Assembly (NCBI GenBank): GCA_023434855.1
Contig: JAEYSJ010000242.1
Span: 1-21,880, forward strand
Length of the DNA: 21,880 bases
Source: Bacillota bacterium
Lineage (GTDB): Bacteria > Bacillota_C > Negativicutes > JAEYSJ01
Reading direction: 5' to 3'
The notes under the pieces are model-generated. The model did not search any database. It had not been told where the DNA came from and saw only the letters and a list, made by a program, of their open reading frames with translations. Below, piece by piece: positions 15,609 to 21,880 of the stretch. The position numbers and the translations under genes are program-made. Each line of letters opens with the position of its first letter. Positions within the stretch are counted from its first letter, which is position 1.

Positions 15609-16190
15609 CTGAAAAAGTGTTTCCTGTTAGCAGCATTGATTGCTTTTATGCTGCTCGTGAATGCCACTGCCTTTGCTATGCCAGGAGATAAGCCTTTAAC
15701 TGTTGGCATGCGGGGCGATGAAGTGGCGGTACTTCAAAAGTTGCTTGCCGATACCGGGTTTTATTTTGGTGAAATAGACGGAATATTCGGCAACGCTACT
15801 TTGCAAGCGGTAAAGGAATTTCAAAGTAGTAATGGATTAATAGCAGATGGTACGGTCACCAGCGATACTTTTACGTATTTGCGGCGTGCCAGTACTGAAC
15901 CAGGCCGGTATAGCAGGTCGTTAATTATGACAGCTTCAGCCTACAGCGCTTCTGATCCGGGCAATTCAAGCTACACCGCACGGGGAAGCTTTCTGCGAAA
16001 AGGCTTGGTAGCAGTCGATCCTAGTGTTATTCCGCTGGGAACACGTTTGTACATACCAGGTTATGGCTATGCTATTGCCGATGATACTGGCGGCAATATA
16101 AGAGGCAATAGAATTGACCTTGCTTTTGATAGCCGTAGTGAGGCTTTGCAATTTGGTATGCAAAAAGTGACAGTCTATATTTTAAACTAG
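15609..16190 (+). CDS. Secreted 3D-domain protein with peptidoglycan-binding domain, probable CTG start
   Basis: A 193-residue exported cell-wall protein. Residues 1-24 form a signal peptide (KKCF, hydrophobic core, AFA before the cleavage site); a PG_binding_1 domain occupies about residues 32-90 (VAVLQKLLADTGFYFGEIDG, AVKEFQ), followed by a C-terminal 3D domain with the aspartates in AVDPSVIPLGT, ADDTGG and NRIDLAF. The only in-frame codon that gives a normal signal peptide and sits at the right distance from GAGGTGA (15597-15603) is CTG 15609, directly after an in-frame TAA. Starting at TTG 15636 would remove the basic part of the signal and leave the start 32 bases from the site. The upstream riboswitch suggests control by cyclic di-AMP. 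Confidence 0.85.
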   Translation: MKKCFLLAALIAFMLLVNATAFAMPGDKPLTVGMRGDEVAVLQKLLADTGFYFGEIDGIFGNATLQAVKEFQSSNGLIADGTVTSDTFTYLRRASTEPGRYSRSLIMTASAYSASDPGNSSYTARGSFLRKGLVAVDPSVIPLGTRLYIPGYGYAIADDTGGNIRGNRIDLAFDSRSEALQFGMQKVTVYILN

Positions 16191-16215
16191 CAGGTTATGT
16201 GCCTGCTATTTTTTT
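16188..16215 (+). terminator. Terminator of the second 3D-domain gene
   Basis: TAGCAGG pairs with CCTGCTA around 7 bases, followed by a run of seven T. The stem begins with the stop codon itself. Confidence 0.9.
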
Positions 16216-16299
16216 CGCCTAAAATAGCGGTGGCCCAGTATATAATTATTGTTTAATCACTATACTAAGTTTCAGTGATGCTAAATTAAGAAAATAATT

Positions 16300-16311
16300 T
16301 GATATATATCA
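16300..16311. promoter_or_regulatory. 12-bp palindrome before the DMT transporter gene
   Basis: TGATATATATCA is a perfect palindrome ending just ahead of the ribosome binding site. It may be an operator, but AT-rich palindromes of this size can occur by chance. Confidence 0.25.
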
Positions 16312-16331
16312 TCCGGGGAGGTGCGTAGATA

Positions 16332-16781
16332 TTGGATGTTTCCGCAAATTTGCTCGCTCTGGCATTAGCGTTGATTTCTGGGGTTTTAATGGCAGTACAA
16401 GGTTCCCTTAATACCGCTTTAAGCAAGGTAATTGGCTTGCTGGAAACAACATTTATTGTTCATATTACCGGCACTATTATATTATTAATACTTCTGTTCG
16501 TGCTTGGTATGGGTAAAGGGAATTTTAATTTGCTGCCACAGGCCCCATGGTATTCCTATCTGGGTGGGCTTGTTGGAGTGTTCATAATTTATTTGGTAGC
16601 TGCCAGTATACCCAAAGTAGGAGTTGCAAATGCTACAACGGCAATTATTGTGGGGCAAGTATTAACCGCTATTATTATAGACCATTTTGGTGGTTTTGGT
16701 TTGGAACGAATGGCTTGTGGATGGACGGAAATAGCAGGATTGATATTGTTAGCTGTGGGTGCATATTTACTGCTATATTAA
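16332..16781 (+). CDS. DMT-superfamily membrane protein, YdcZ/DUF606 type
   Basis: A 149-residue integral membrane protein with about five hydrophobic helices. The N-terminus (ALALISGVLMAVQGSLNTALS), the central SYLGGLVGVFIIYLVA and the C-terminal AGLILLAVGAYLLL resemble the YdcZ (DUF606) half-size transporters of the drug/metabolite superfamily, which often work as pairs. Only one such gene is present here, so it may form a homodimer. Substrate unknown. The start is TTG 16332, eight bases after GGGGAGGTG; no in-frame ATG is near enough. Confidence 0.8.
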   Translation: MDVSANLLALALALISGVLMAVQGSLNTALSKVIGLLETTFIVHITGTIILLILLFVLGMGKGNFNLLPQAPWYSYLGGLVGVFIIYLVAASIPKVGVANATTAIIVGQVLTAIIIDHFGGFGLERMACGWTEIAGLILLAVGAYLLLY

Positions 16782-16919
16782 GCAAATTAAAGACTGTAAA
16801 AAAATACCCTCTTTTTCTTTGAACGTTACAATGCACAAATCAGATATGTCCTTGCTGTGAGGCTTCCTGGGCGCTTAGCATCGGGGTATTTTGTAACAGT
16901 TTAAAAGAATATTAAGGAA

Positions 16920-16941
16920 AGTGTGTTTTTTGAAACACACT
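16920..16941. repeat. Small hairpin between the DMT and acyl-CoA dehydrogenase genes
   Basis: AGTGTGTTT pairs perfectly with AAACACACT around 4 bases. There is no T-run on the + strand, so terminator function is uncertain. I recognise nothing else in 16782-16979. Confidence 0.4.
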
Positions 16942-16979
16942 CTATTAGATAATACTGCCAAATTTATTTAGTAAAGGTG

Positions 16980-17008
16980 TTAACAAACAAATCATTATGC
17001 GGTATACT
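16980..17008 (+). promoter_or_regulatory. Promoter of the acyl-CoA dehydrogenase gene
   Basis: TTAACA (16980-16985) and TATACT (17003-17008) with 17 bases between them, 41 bases before the coding start. This excludes the longer reading frame starting at 16977. Confidence 0.7.
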
Positions 17009-17048
17009 TAACAATAGGATTTTTTTTTGGCAAATAAGGAGGAGAAGC

Positions 17049-18182
17049 ATGGATTTTAACTTTACTCCGGACCAGTTGGCATTAAAAAAGATGGCTGAGG
17101 AGTTTGTAGCTAAAGAGATTGTGCCGTATGCTCTGGAAATGGACAAAAATGGAGAAATGAAACCAGGTTTAATACAGAAGTTTGATGAGGCTGGTTTGCT
17201 TAATTTAGTTGTACCCGAAGAATTCGACGGTCCTGGCCTTGATACCGTATCAATTGCACTTATTTACGAAGAATTGGGTAAAGGATGTGCCGGAGTTGCT
17301 ACCAGCGCTGCGGCAAATGCTTTGGCTGCTTATCCTGTCTTATTAATGGGAACCGAAGAACAAAAACAAAAAATTTTTTCAGTTATTAATGACGGAAAAT
17401 TGGCCGCATTTGCACTTACCGAACCGGGTGCAGGTTCTGATGCCGGAGCAGTAGCTACCGCTGCTGTCAAGGATGGCGATGATTATATACTTAATGGCAC
17501 TAAGTGCTTCATTACCAATGGTGGCATTGCTGATATATATGTCATATTTGCGAATACCCGCAAAACTGCCGGGATTCGCGGTTTAACCGCATTTATCGTT
17601 GACCGGGATACCCCGGGTTTTTCAGTAGGAAAAGAAGAAGAAAAAATGGGTATTCGTGCATCTAATACCTGTGAACTTATTATTGATAATGTCCGTATTC
17701 CTGCCAGCAACCGTATTGGCCGAGAGGGTGAAGGCTTTAAAATTGCTATGAAAACACTTGATGCCGCCCGTCCTTTAGTTGGAGCGGTATCAGTCGGTCT
17801 GTCTCAGGCTGCTTTTGAGCTGGCGGTTAAATATTCGAAAGAACGCGAACAATTCGGCAAGCCAATAGCTTCATTCCAGTTGGTACAGGCTATGCTTGCT
17901 GATATGGCTATGAACATTGACGCTGCAAGATTGCTGGTATATAAAGCATGTTGGCTTAAAGATCAAGAGTTGCCTTTTAGTAAAGAATCAGCTATTGCAA
18001 AATGTTTTGCTGCTGACACTGCCATGAAGGTCACTACTGACGCAGTACAGGTGATGGGCGGCTATGGTTACTCAAAAGAATATCCGGCTGAAAAATATAT
18101 GCGTGATGCAAAAATTATGCAGATTTATGAAGGGACTAATCAAATCCAGCGTTTGGTCATTGCCAATAATATTTTGTATTAA
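17049..18182 (+). CDS. Acyl-CoA dehydrogenase (short-chain/butyryl-CoA type)
   Basis: A 377-residue flavoprotein of the acyl-CoA dehydrogenase family, which introduces a trans-2,3 double bond into acyl-CoA esters or runs in reverse in fermentation. The family blocks are present: the FAD/substrate loop FALTEPGAGSDAG, KCFITNGG, the REQFGKPIASFQ helix, VQVMGGYGYSKEYPAEKYMRDAKI, and the catalytic base Glu361 in YEGTNQIQR. Length and sequence fit the short-chain, butyryl-CoA-dehydrogenase-like group. No electron-transfer flavoprotein genes, crotonase or thiolase are adjacent, so it appears as a single transcription unit with its own promoter. Start at ATG 17049 behind AAGGAGGAG (17036-17044). Confidence 0.9.
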   Translation: MDFNFTPDQLALKKMAEEFVAKEIVPYALEMDKNGEMKPGLIQKFDEAGLLNLVVPEEFDGPGLDTVSIALIYEELGKGCAGVATSAAANALAAYPVLLMGTEEQKQKIFSVINDGKLAAFALTEPGAGSDAGAVATAAVKDGDDYILNGTKCFITNGGIADIYVIFANTRKTAGIRGLTAFIVDRDTPGFSVGKEEEKMGIRASNTCELIIDNVRIPASNRIGREGEGFKIAMKTLDAARPLVGAVSVGLSQAAFELAVKYSKEREQFGKPIASFQLVQAMLADMAMNIDAARLLVYKACWLKDQELPFSKESAIAKCFAADTAMKVTTDAVQVMGGYGYSKEYPAEKYMRDAKIMQIYEGTNQIQRLVIANNILY

Positions 18183-18288
18183 TATTTTATAATGTTTCAG
18201 GCTGTTGACATTTTTACGTTATATATTAATAAATTTTACATCTTGAGAGACTAATATTGGCGTTAGTTTTGCATTTATAAGTTTGGCG

Positions 18289-18337
18289 AGAACCTTACAA
18301 TATGCTTTTAGTCATATTTTAAGGTTCTGTTTTTTTT
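18289..18337 (+). terminator. Terminator downstream of the acyl-CoA dehydrogenase
   Basis: AGAACCTTA pairs with TAAGGTTCT, with an inner stem AATATG/CATATT in the loop, followed by an 8-T run. It lies about 105 bases after the stop codon. Confidence 0.85.
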
Positions 18338-18453
18338 ACTCGCATTATTACATTTTGGTTTTGGCGGAGCTGGATATTTTACTTAGCTATGGGGATTCGA
18401 ATTTTAGTTTATGCATACTTCACAACGCATTGGAATGAAAAATTTCAAGTTAT

Positions 18454-18468
18454 AAATAATGATTATTA
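18454..18468. promoter_or_regulatory. Fur/PerR-family operator-like box upstream of trxA
   Basis: AAATAATGATTATTA has the 7-1-7 layout of Fur-family sites; it agrees with the Fur consensus (TGATAATNATTATCA) and the PerR consensus (TTATAATNATTATAA) at 12 of 14 defined positions each. It ends 12 bases before the -35 box of trxA. Confidence 0.5.
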
Positions 18469-18480
18469 CTGGAAAATCGA

Positions 18481-18509
18481 TTGACATTTCCGTGGATATT
18501 AATTATAAT
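18481..18509 (+). promoter_or_regulatory. Perfect consensus promoter of trxA
   Basis: TTGACA (18481-18486) and TATAAT (18504-18509) with a 17-base spacer, an exact match to the housekeeping consensus. The leader to the coding start is about 100 bases. Confidence 0.9.
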
Positions 18510-18521
18510 TAAATTGTAATT
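18501..18521. promoter_or_regulatory. Inverted repeat overlapping the trxA -10 box
   Basis: AATTATAAT and ATTGTAATT, separated by TAA, match as an inverted repeat at 8 of 9 positions and cover the -10 element, where a bound repressor would block transcription. The regulator is unknown, and AT-richness raises the chance of coincidence. Confidence 0.35.
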
Positions 18522-18616
18522 ATTCCCATACCTCCAGGCAAATGAAAGAGTAAGTTTAAAACTTGGCGGTTTGCTAATAATAAAGACGTATTATGAATTT
18601 AAAAGGGGGCTTAAAA

Positions 18617-18940
18617 ATGAGTATATTAAATATTGCTAACGAGAATGAATTTAATGATAAGGTATTAAAAGCAGACAAACCGGCGTTGGTGGATTTTTGG
18701 GCACCGTGGTGTGGTCCTTGTAAAATGGTTGCACCTGAAGTTGAAGCAGTTGCTCAATCTTATGAAGGAAAGGCCGTCATTGCCAAAGTAAATGTTGATG
18801 AACAGCAACGGTTAGCCAGCCAATATAATGTTATGGGAATTCCCACTGTACTTGTGTTTAAAGGGGGAAAAGAAGTAAACCGGATAGTTGGTTATCGTCC
18901 GCGTAAGGATCTTAGCGCTGCCATTGATGGAGCTATGTGA
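18617..18940 (+). CDS. trxA: Thioredoxin
   Basis: A 107-residue classical thioredoxin, a cytoplasmic dithiol-disulfide carrier. The active site WCGPC has Cys32 and Cys35; the buried Asp26 (VDFW) and the cis-proline in GIPTVLVF are conserved. Length is standard. The start is ATG 18617, eight bases after AAGGGGG (18603-18609); an upstream ATG at 18593 precedes that site. No thioredoxin reductase gene is next to it. It has a perfect consensus promoter with a Fur/PerR-like box and a second inverted repeat, suggesting strong but controlled expression, possibly in response to oxidants. Confidence 0.95.
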   Translation: MSILNIANENEFNDKVLKADKPALVDFWAPWCGPCKMVAPEVEAVAQSYEGKAVIAKVNVDEQQRLASQYNVMGIPTVLVFKGGKEVNRIVGYRPRKDLSAAIDGAM

Positions 18941-19024
18941 TATAATATCAATGTGATGATATAGAGTGCTTATAAAAATTTTAGTGTCCACGGAAATAGA
19001 AAATTGTGGTGCTATGGCATTTAG

Positions 19025-19059
19025 AAAAGGCGGACAAAAATGGCCGCCGCTTTTATTTT
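19025..19059 (+). terminator. Terminator after trxA
   Basis: GGCGG (19029-19033) pairs with CCGCC, flanked by AAAA and TTTT with a small bulge, and followed by a T-rich tail. It lies about 85 bases after the stop. Confidence 0.6.
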
Positions 19060-19114
19060 GGTTCGGCAAACTATGTTTTTGTCAGTTGCTTCTAAAATTT
19101 TTAAAAAATTATAG

Positions 19115-19143
19115 TTGTCTTACTATTATTATTTTGCGATAAT
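19115..19143 (+). promoter_or_regulatory. Probable promoter of tatA
   Basis: TTGTCT (19115-19120) and GATAAT (19138-19143) with 17 bases between. An alternative pair TTGCTT/TTATAG lies at 19086-19114. Confidence 0.5.
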
Positions 19144-19168
19144 AAACAATAAGAGAGGAGGCTGTTTA

Positions 19169-19372
19169 ATGTTTAGTTTTAGTATGCCTGAATTAGTAAT
19201 TATTCTGATTATTGCTCTGGTAGTATTCGGTCCTGCCAAACTGCCTGAGATTGGCAAGGCTTTCGGCAAAAGTATTAGAGAATTTAAATCTGCTACTTCT
19301 GAAGTAAAAGAGGAGGTGCATAAGGCAGTAGCCTTAGATACTCCTCCGGAAAAAGAACACAGTAAGCAATAA
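19169..19372 (+). CDS. tatA: Twin-arginine translocase subunit TatA/TatE
   Basis: A 67-residue pore-forming subunit of the Tat system, which exports folded proteins. One N-terminal membrane helix (about residues 5-21) is followed by the hinge [21 protein letters not shown], the amphipathic helix and a short charged tail, the standard TatA/E plan. Start at ATG 19169 behind GAGAGGAGG. TatC is not in the window. About 2.4 kb downstream starts a protein with a twin-arginine signal, a plausible client. Confidence 0.92.
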   Translation: MFSFSMPELVIILIIALVVFGPAKLPEIGKAFGKSIREFKSATSEVKEEVHKAVALDTPPEKEHSKQ

Positions 19373-19384
19373 ATGAATAGCTCG

Positions 19385-19425
19385 GCTGCTTTCTACCCCT
19401 ATTTGGCGAGGGAAAGCGGCTTTTC
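19385..19425 (+). terminator. Terminator-like hairpin between tatA and nirJ1
   Basis: GCTGCTTTC (19385-19393) pairs with GAAAGCGGC (19412-19420), one G-T pair, followed by four T and CT. The T-run is short, so read-through into nirJ1 is possible. Confidence 0.55.
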
Positions 19426-19455
19426 TATGTAGTGAATATACTGGGAGGATTTAAT

Positions 19456-20628
19456 ATGATTGGATGCACCAAGTTATTATGCGGTACTGCGACGGTTTCC
19501 GATATAGTGAAATACGGTCGCAGTTCTCACAATCTGCCGCCGCAAATGCTGCAGTTTTCCTCAGATGATACACCAATTGTAGTCTGGAATTCTACTAACC
19601 GTTGCAACTTATCCTGCCAACATTGTTATATTAATGCGGAAGACAGGGCTTATGCCAACGAATTTTCAACCACCGAAGCGAAAAGCTTTATCGACGATCT
19701 GGCAAAGATTAAAGTGCCGGTATTGTTGTTTTCCGGTGGAGAACCGTTGGTACGGCCGGATTTATTTGAACTGGGAGCTTATGCTCTTGAACGGGGGATT
19801 CGTCCGGTTATTTCTACCAATGGTACTTTAATTACCCCTAAAATAGCCAAACGCATATATGATACAGGTTTTCAATATGTAGGTGTAAGTCTTGATGGCA
19901 ATGAGGAAGTGCATGACCGCTTCAGGGGTAAAAAAGGAGCTTTTGCCGAAGCACTGGCCGGAATTCGTAATTCTCTGGCAGCCGGCAATAAAACCGGTAT
20001 CCGTTTTACAATCAATAAACTAAATTTTCATACCCTGCCCGAAATTCTTGATATTGTTGAGCAAGAAAAAATTCCTCGTTTTTGTATGTATCATTTAGTG
20101 TATGCCGGCAGGGGACGGGAAATGGCTGAATTAGATACAACGGTAGAACAAAAACGTCAGACCATTGAATTGTTGATCGAAAAAACATTGGATTTTCACC
20201 GTCGCGGGGTGGAAGTGGAAATTCTGACAACCGATAATCATGCTGACGGCATATATATTATGCAGTATTTTGAACGCAACCAGCCGGAAAGAGTACAGGA
20301 GGTTAAGCAATTGCTGGAAATGCATGGCGGTTGTTCTGCCGGACAGAAGATGGCCAATGTCGACCCTCAGGGCAATGTTCACGCCTGCCAGTTTTGGGGG
20401 CATAAATCTCTGGGGAATGTAAGAGAAAAGCCTTTTGGTGAGATATGGCAAAAGTCTCAGGATGATTTTTTAATTAAATTGCGCAGTAAGGACAAATATG
20501 TTGAAGGGCGTTGCGGTGAATGCCGTTATAAAAGTCTGTGCGGCGGCTGCCGAATTCGGGCTGAGGCTGTTTCCGACAATTTATGGGGTGAAGACCCTGC
20601 CTGTTACCTGACTGAGTGGAAGGAGTAA
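19456..20628 (+). CDS. nirJ1: Radical SAM heme-synthesis protein NirJ1 (AhbC-like)
   Basis: A 390-residue radical SAM enzyme. The SAM-cluster motif is Cys50-x3-Cys54-x2-Cys57 (CNLSCQHC), followed by SGGEPL. C-terminal cysteines (293, 311, 353, 356, 362, 365 and 383, including CGECRYKSLCGGC) are of the SPASM/auxiliary-cluster kind. The N-terminus (CTKLLCGTATVSDIVKYGR) matches the family often named NirJ1 in Firmicutes. Together with NirJ2 it corresponds to AhbC/AhbD of the siroheme-dependent heme pathway; AhbC removes acetate side chains from didecarboxysiroheme. The heme d1 label in databases is historical: no nirS or other d1 genes are here. Start at ATG 19456 behind GGGAGG. Four bases separate it from nirJ2. 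Confidence 0.88.
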   Translation: MIGCTKLLCGTATVSDIVKYGRSSHNLPPQMLQFSSDDTPIVVWNSTNRCNLSCQHCYINAEDRAYANEFSTTEAKSFIDDLAKIKVPVLLFSGGEPLVRPDLFELGAYALERGIRPVISTNGTLITPKIAKRIYDTGFQYVGVSLDGNEEVHDRFRGKKGAFAEALAGIRNSLAAGNKTGIRFTINKLNFHTLPEILDIVEQEKIPRFCMYHLVYAGRGREMAELDTTVEQKRQTIELLIEKTLDFHRRGVEVEILTTDNHADGIYIMQYFERNQPERVQEVKQLLEMHGGCSAGQKMANVDPQGNVHACQFWGHKSLGNVREKPFGEIWQKSQDDFLIKLRSKDKYVEGRCGECRYKSLCGGCRIRAEAVSDNLWGEDPACYLTEWKE

Positions 20629-20632
20629 AAGA

Positions 20633-21628
20633 ATGATCATTTCTTGGAATACTACTCAGGCTTGTAACATTAGTTGTATTCATTGTTATCGCGACGCGGG
20701 CACCAGACGTGCTGATGAATTAAACACTGCCGAGGGCAAGAAACTGCTTGATGAAATGGCCAGTGCCGGTTTTCAGATAGTTATTTTAAGCGGTGGCGAA
20801 CCTCTCTTGCGTCCTGATATTTATGAGCTTATTAGTTATGCGCGCAGCATTGGCTTACGTCCTGTGCTCGGAACAAATGGCATTATAATTACTGAAGAAG
20901 TGGCGGCAAACTTAAAAAATGCCGGACTGTTGGTTGCCGGTATTAGTGTTGACAGCAGGGACAAAACCCGGCATGATTGGTTTCGCCAGTCAAATGGAGC
21001 CTGGGAGAAAACAATGCAGGGGATAGCCGCTTGTCGCAAAGCCGGTTTGCCTTTTCAAATTCATACAACTGTGATGAATTGGAACGAAAAGGAAGTTACT
21101 GATATCACTGACCTGGCAGTAGAGTTGGGCGCAATTGCGCATCATGTATTTTTTTTAGTGCCCACTGGACGTGGCAAAGACATTGAAGACACCACTCTAA
21201 AAACTGATCAATATGAAGCATTGCTGACCCGTATTTTAGATAAGCAAGCCCAAGTGTCTATTGAACTTAAACCGACCTGCGCGCCGCAATTCATGCGCAT
21301 GGCCAAAGAACGTAATATTCCTATGCGGTTTACCCGCGGTTGCTTAGCAGGTACCGCTTACTGTGTGGTTCTGCCCAATGGTGATGTGCATCCTTGCCCG
21401 TACCTGCCGATAAAAGTTGGCAATGTGCGTCAAACAGCATTTGACACGCTATGGCGGGACAGTGCGATGTTTAATGAGTTACGTCATCAACCGCTTAAGG
21501 GTGGCTGCGGGACATGCGGCTTTGACCAAATATGCGGAGGCTGTCGTGCCCGAGCGTACTATTATTCAGATGGTGATTACATGGCTGAAGAGCCTTGGTG
21601 CAGTTTTGGAGCAAGTAAAAAAGAATAA
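20633..21628 (+). CDS. nirJ2: Radical SAM heme-synthesis protein NirJ2 (AhbD-like)
   Basis: A 331-residue radical SAM enzyme. The cluster motif is Cys11-x3-Cys15-x2-Cys18 (CNISCIHC), then SGGEPLLRPD; the C-terminal auxiliary-cluster cysteines include CPYLP, CGTCGFDQICGGC and a final WC. It resembles NirJ1 in layout but lacks its N-terminal extension. By family and pairing it is the AhbD-like heme synthase that decarboxylates the two propionates of Fe-coproporphyrin III to give heme b. AAGGAG (20620-20625) overlaps the nirJ1 stop, so the two are co-translated. The genes for siroheme synthesis and AhbA/AhbB are not in the window. Confidence 0.88.
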   Translation: MIISWNTTQACNISCIHCYRDAGTRRADELNTAEGKKLLDEMASAGFQIVILSGGEPLLRPDIYELISYARSIGLRPVLGTNGIIITEEVAANLKNAGLLVAGISVDSRDKTRHDWFRQSNGAWEKTMQGIAACRKAGLPFQIHTTVMNWNEKEVTDITDLAVELGAIAHHVFFLVPTGRGKDIEDTTLKTDQYEALLTRILDKQAQVSIELKPTCAPQFMRMAKERNIPMRFTRGCLAGTAYCVVLPNGDVHPCPYLPIKVGNVRQTAFDTLWRDSAMFNELRHQPLKGGCGTCGFDQICGGCRARAYYYSDGDYMAEEPWCSFGASKKE

Positions 21629-21639
21629 TTTTTTTCAAG

Positions 21640-21669
21640 AAAAACCCGTTATTGAATAGCGGGTTTTTC
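21640..21669 (+). terminator. Terminator after nirJ2
   Basis: AAAAACCCG (21640-21648) pairs with CGGGTTTTT (21660-21668), whose end supplies the T-run. Confidence 0.88.
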
Positions 21670-21781
21670 TATATTATGATATAATTACCTATGTATACCA
21701 AATGACAGAATATAAAGAAATTTTGGTTATGCTTTTAATTATTGTACTTGCTTGGAAAACTAGGTTCGAGGGGGGTAGTTC

Positions 21782-21880
21782 ATGAAGAACAGAGACACTT
21801 TATGGGGTTTGTTTCAAAAGAGAAATTTAAGCAGGCGTTCATTCCTCAAAGCATGTGTAACCATTACCGGTGTTTTGGGA
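21782..21880 (+). CDS. Tat-signal protein, probable NiFe hydrogenase small subunit (5' end only)
   Basis: Only the first 33 residues are in the window and the frame stays open to the edge. They hold a twin-arginine signal: a polar start, then SRRSFLKACVTITGVLG, where RRSFLK fits the (S/T)RRxFLK consensus and a hydrophobic stretch begins. The wording RRxFLKAC followed by a small, Thr/Gly-rich core is common in small subunits of exported NiFe hydrogenases, but other Tat-exported redox proteins share it, so the product name is an inference. Start at ATG 21782 behind GAGGGGGG. Nearby tatA and heme synthesis genes fit export of a cytochrome-linked enzyme. Confidence 0.65.
   Translation, partial: MKNRDTLWGLFQKRNLSRRSFLKACVTITGVLG

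Noticed and set aside
18593..18616. Longer thioredoxin start at ATG 18593
   Set aside because: The AAGGGGG site lies inside this extension, eight bases before ATG 18617.
19456..21628. Heme d1 biosynthesis as the role of NirJ1/NirJ2
   Set aside because: No cytochrome cd1 or other nir genes are present; the pair fits AhbC/AhbD better.

Overview
The window looks like chromosomal DNA of a low-to-moderate GC, Gram-positive-related strict anaerobe. My best guess is a spore-forming, cytochrome-containing member of the Negativicutes (Sporomusaceae type). This is inferred from gene content: rubrerythrin-like protein, small sulfite reductase-like siroheme protein, NirJ1/NirJ2 (AhbC/AhbD) heme synthesis, a Tat-exported protein that looks like a NiFe hydrogenase small subunit, a c-di-AMP riboswitch, and strong GGAGG ribosome binding sites. 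No rRNA, tRNA, CRISPR array or autonomous transposon was found. All real genes lie on the + strand.

Layout. 1-2030: end of an ABC exporter, a ferritin-like diiron protein, an unlisted 44-residue single-span membrane protein and a small siroheme/4Fe-4S reductase. 2082-2408: an intergenic repeat cluster with three 61-bp hairpin elements plus two 42-bp repeats. 2499-4439: a tight pair of an M20-type amidohydrolase and a ComB-like phosphosulfolactate phosphatase. 4499-4662: a short element with terminal inverted repeats. 4792-6370: two cell-wall proteins (a 3D-domain protein and an L,D-transpeptidase). 6683-15266: a long operon-like run of slipin, dhaK, dhaL, dhaM, enzyme I, a GlpA-like flavoprotein, glpF and glpK. 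15378-16190: consensus promoter, ydaO-type c-di-AMP riboswitch and a second 3D-domain protein that appears to start at CTG. 16332-18182: a small DMT/YdcZ membrane protein and an acyl-CoA dehydrogenase. 18454-18940: thioredoxin behind a perfect consensus promoter with a Fur/PerR-like box. 19169-21880: tatA, nirJ1, nirJ2 and the start of a twin-arginine secreted protein.

How the genes work together. The central run handles glycerol and dihydroxyacetone. GlpF admits glycerol, GlpK makes glycerol-3-phosphate, and the GlpA-like flavoprotein could oxidise it to DHAP. DhaKLM phosphorylates dihydroxyacetone with PEP-derived phosphate fed by the enzyme I encoded in the same run, but no HPr gene is present. 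The cell-wall genes form a second theme, with c-di-AMP control on one of them. The right end combines Tat export (TatA), the last two steps of siroheme-dependent heme synthesis (NirJ1/NirJ2) and a probable exported hydrogenase, which makes sense for assembly of a membrane-bound, cytochrome-b-linked hydrogenase.

The points most worth checking are the three covarying 61-bp hairpins, the riboswitch with its possible ribosome-binding-site switch and the CTG start behind it, the split phosphotransferase chain next to a GlpK that lacks the usual regulatory histidine, the Fur/PerR-like box at trxA, and the unannotated 44-residue protein. I found no clear evidence for an entirely new defence or mobile system.
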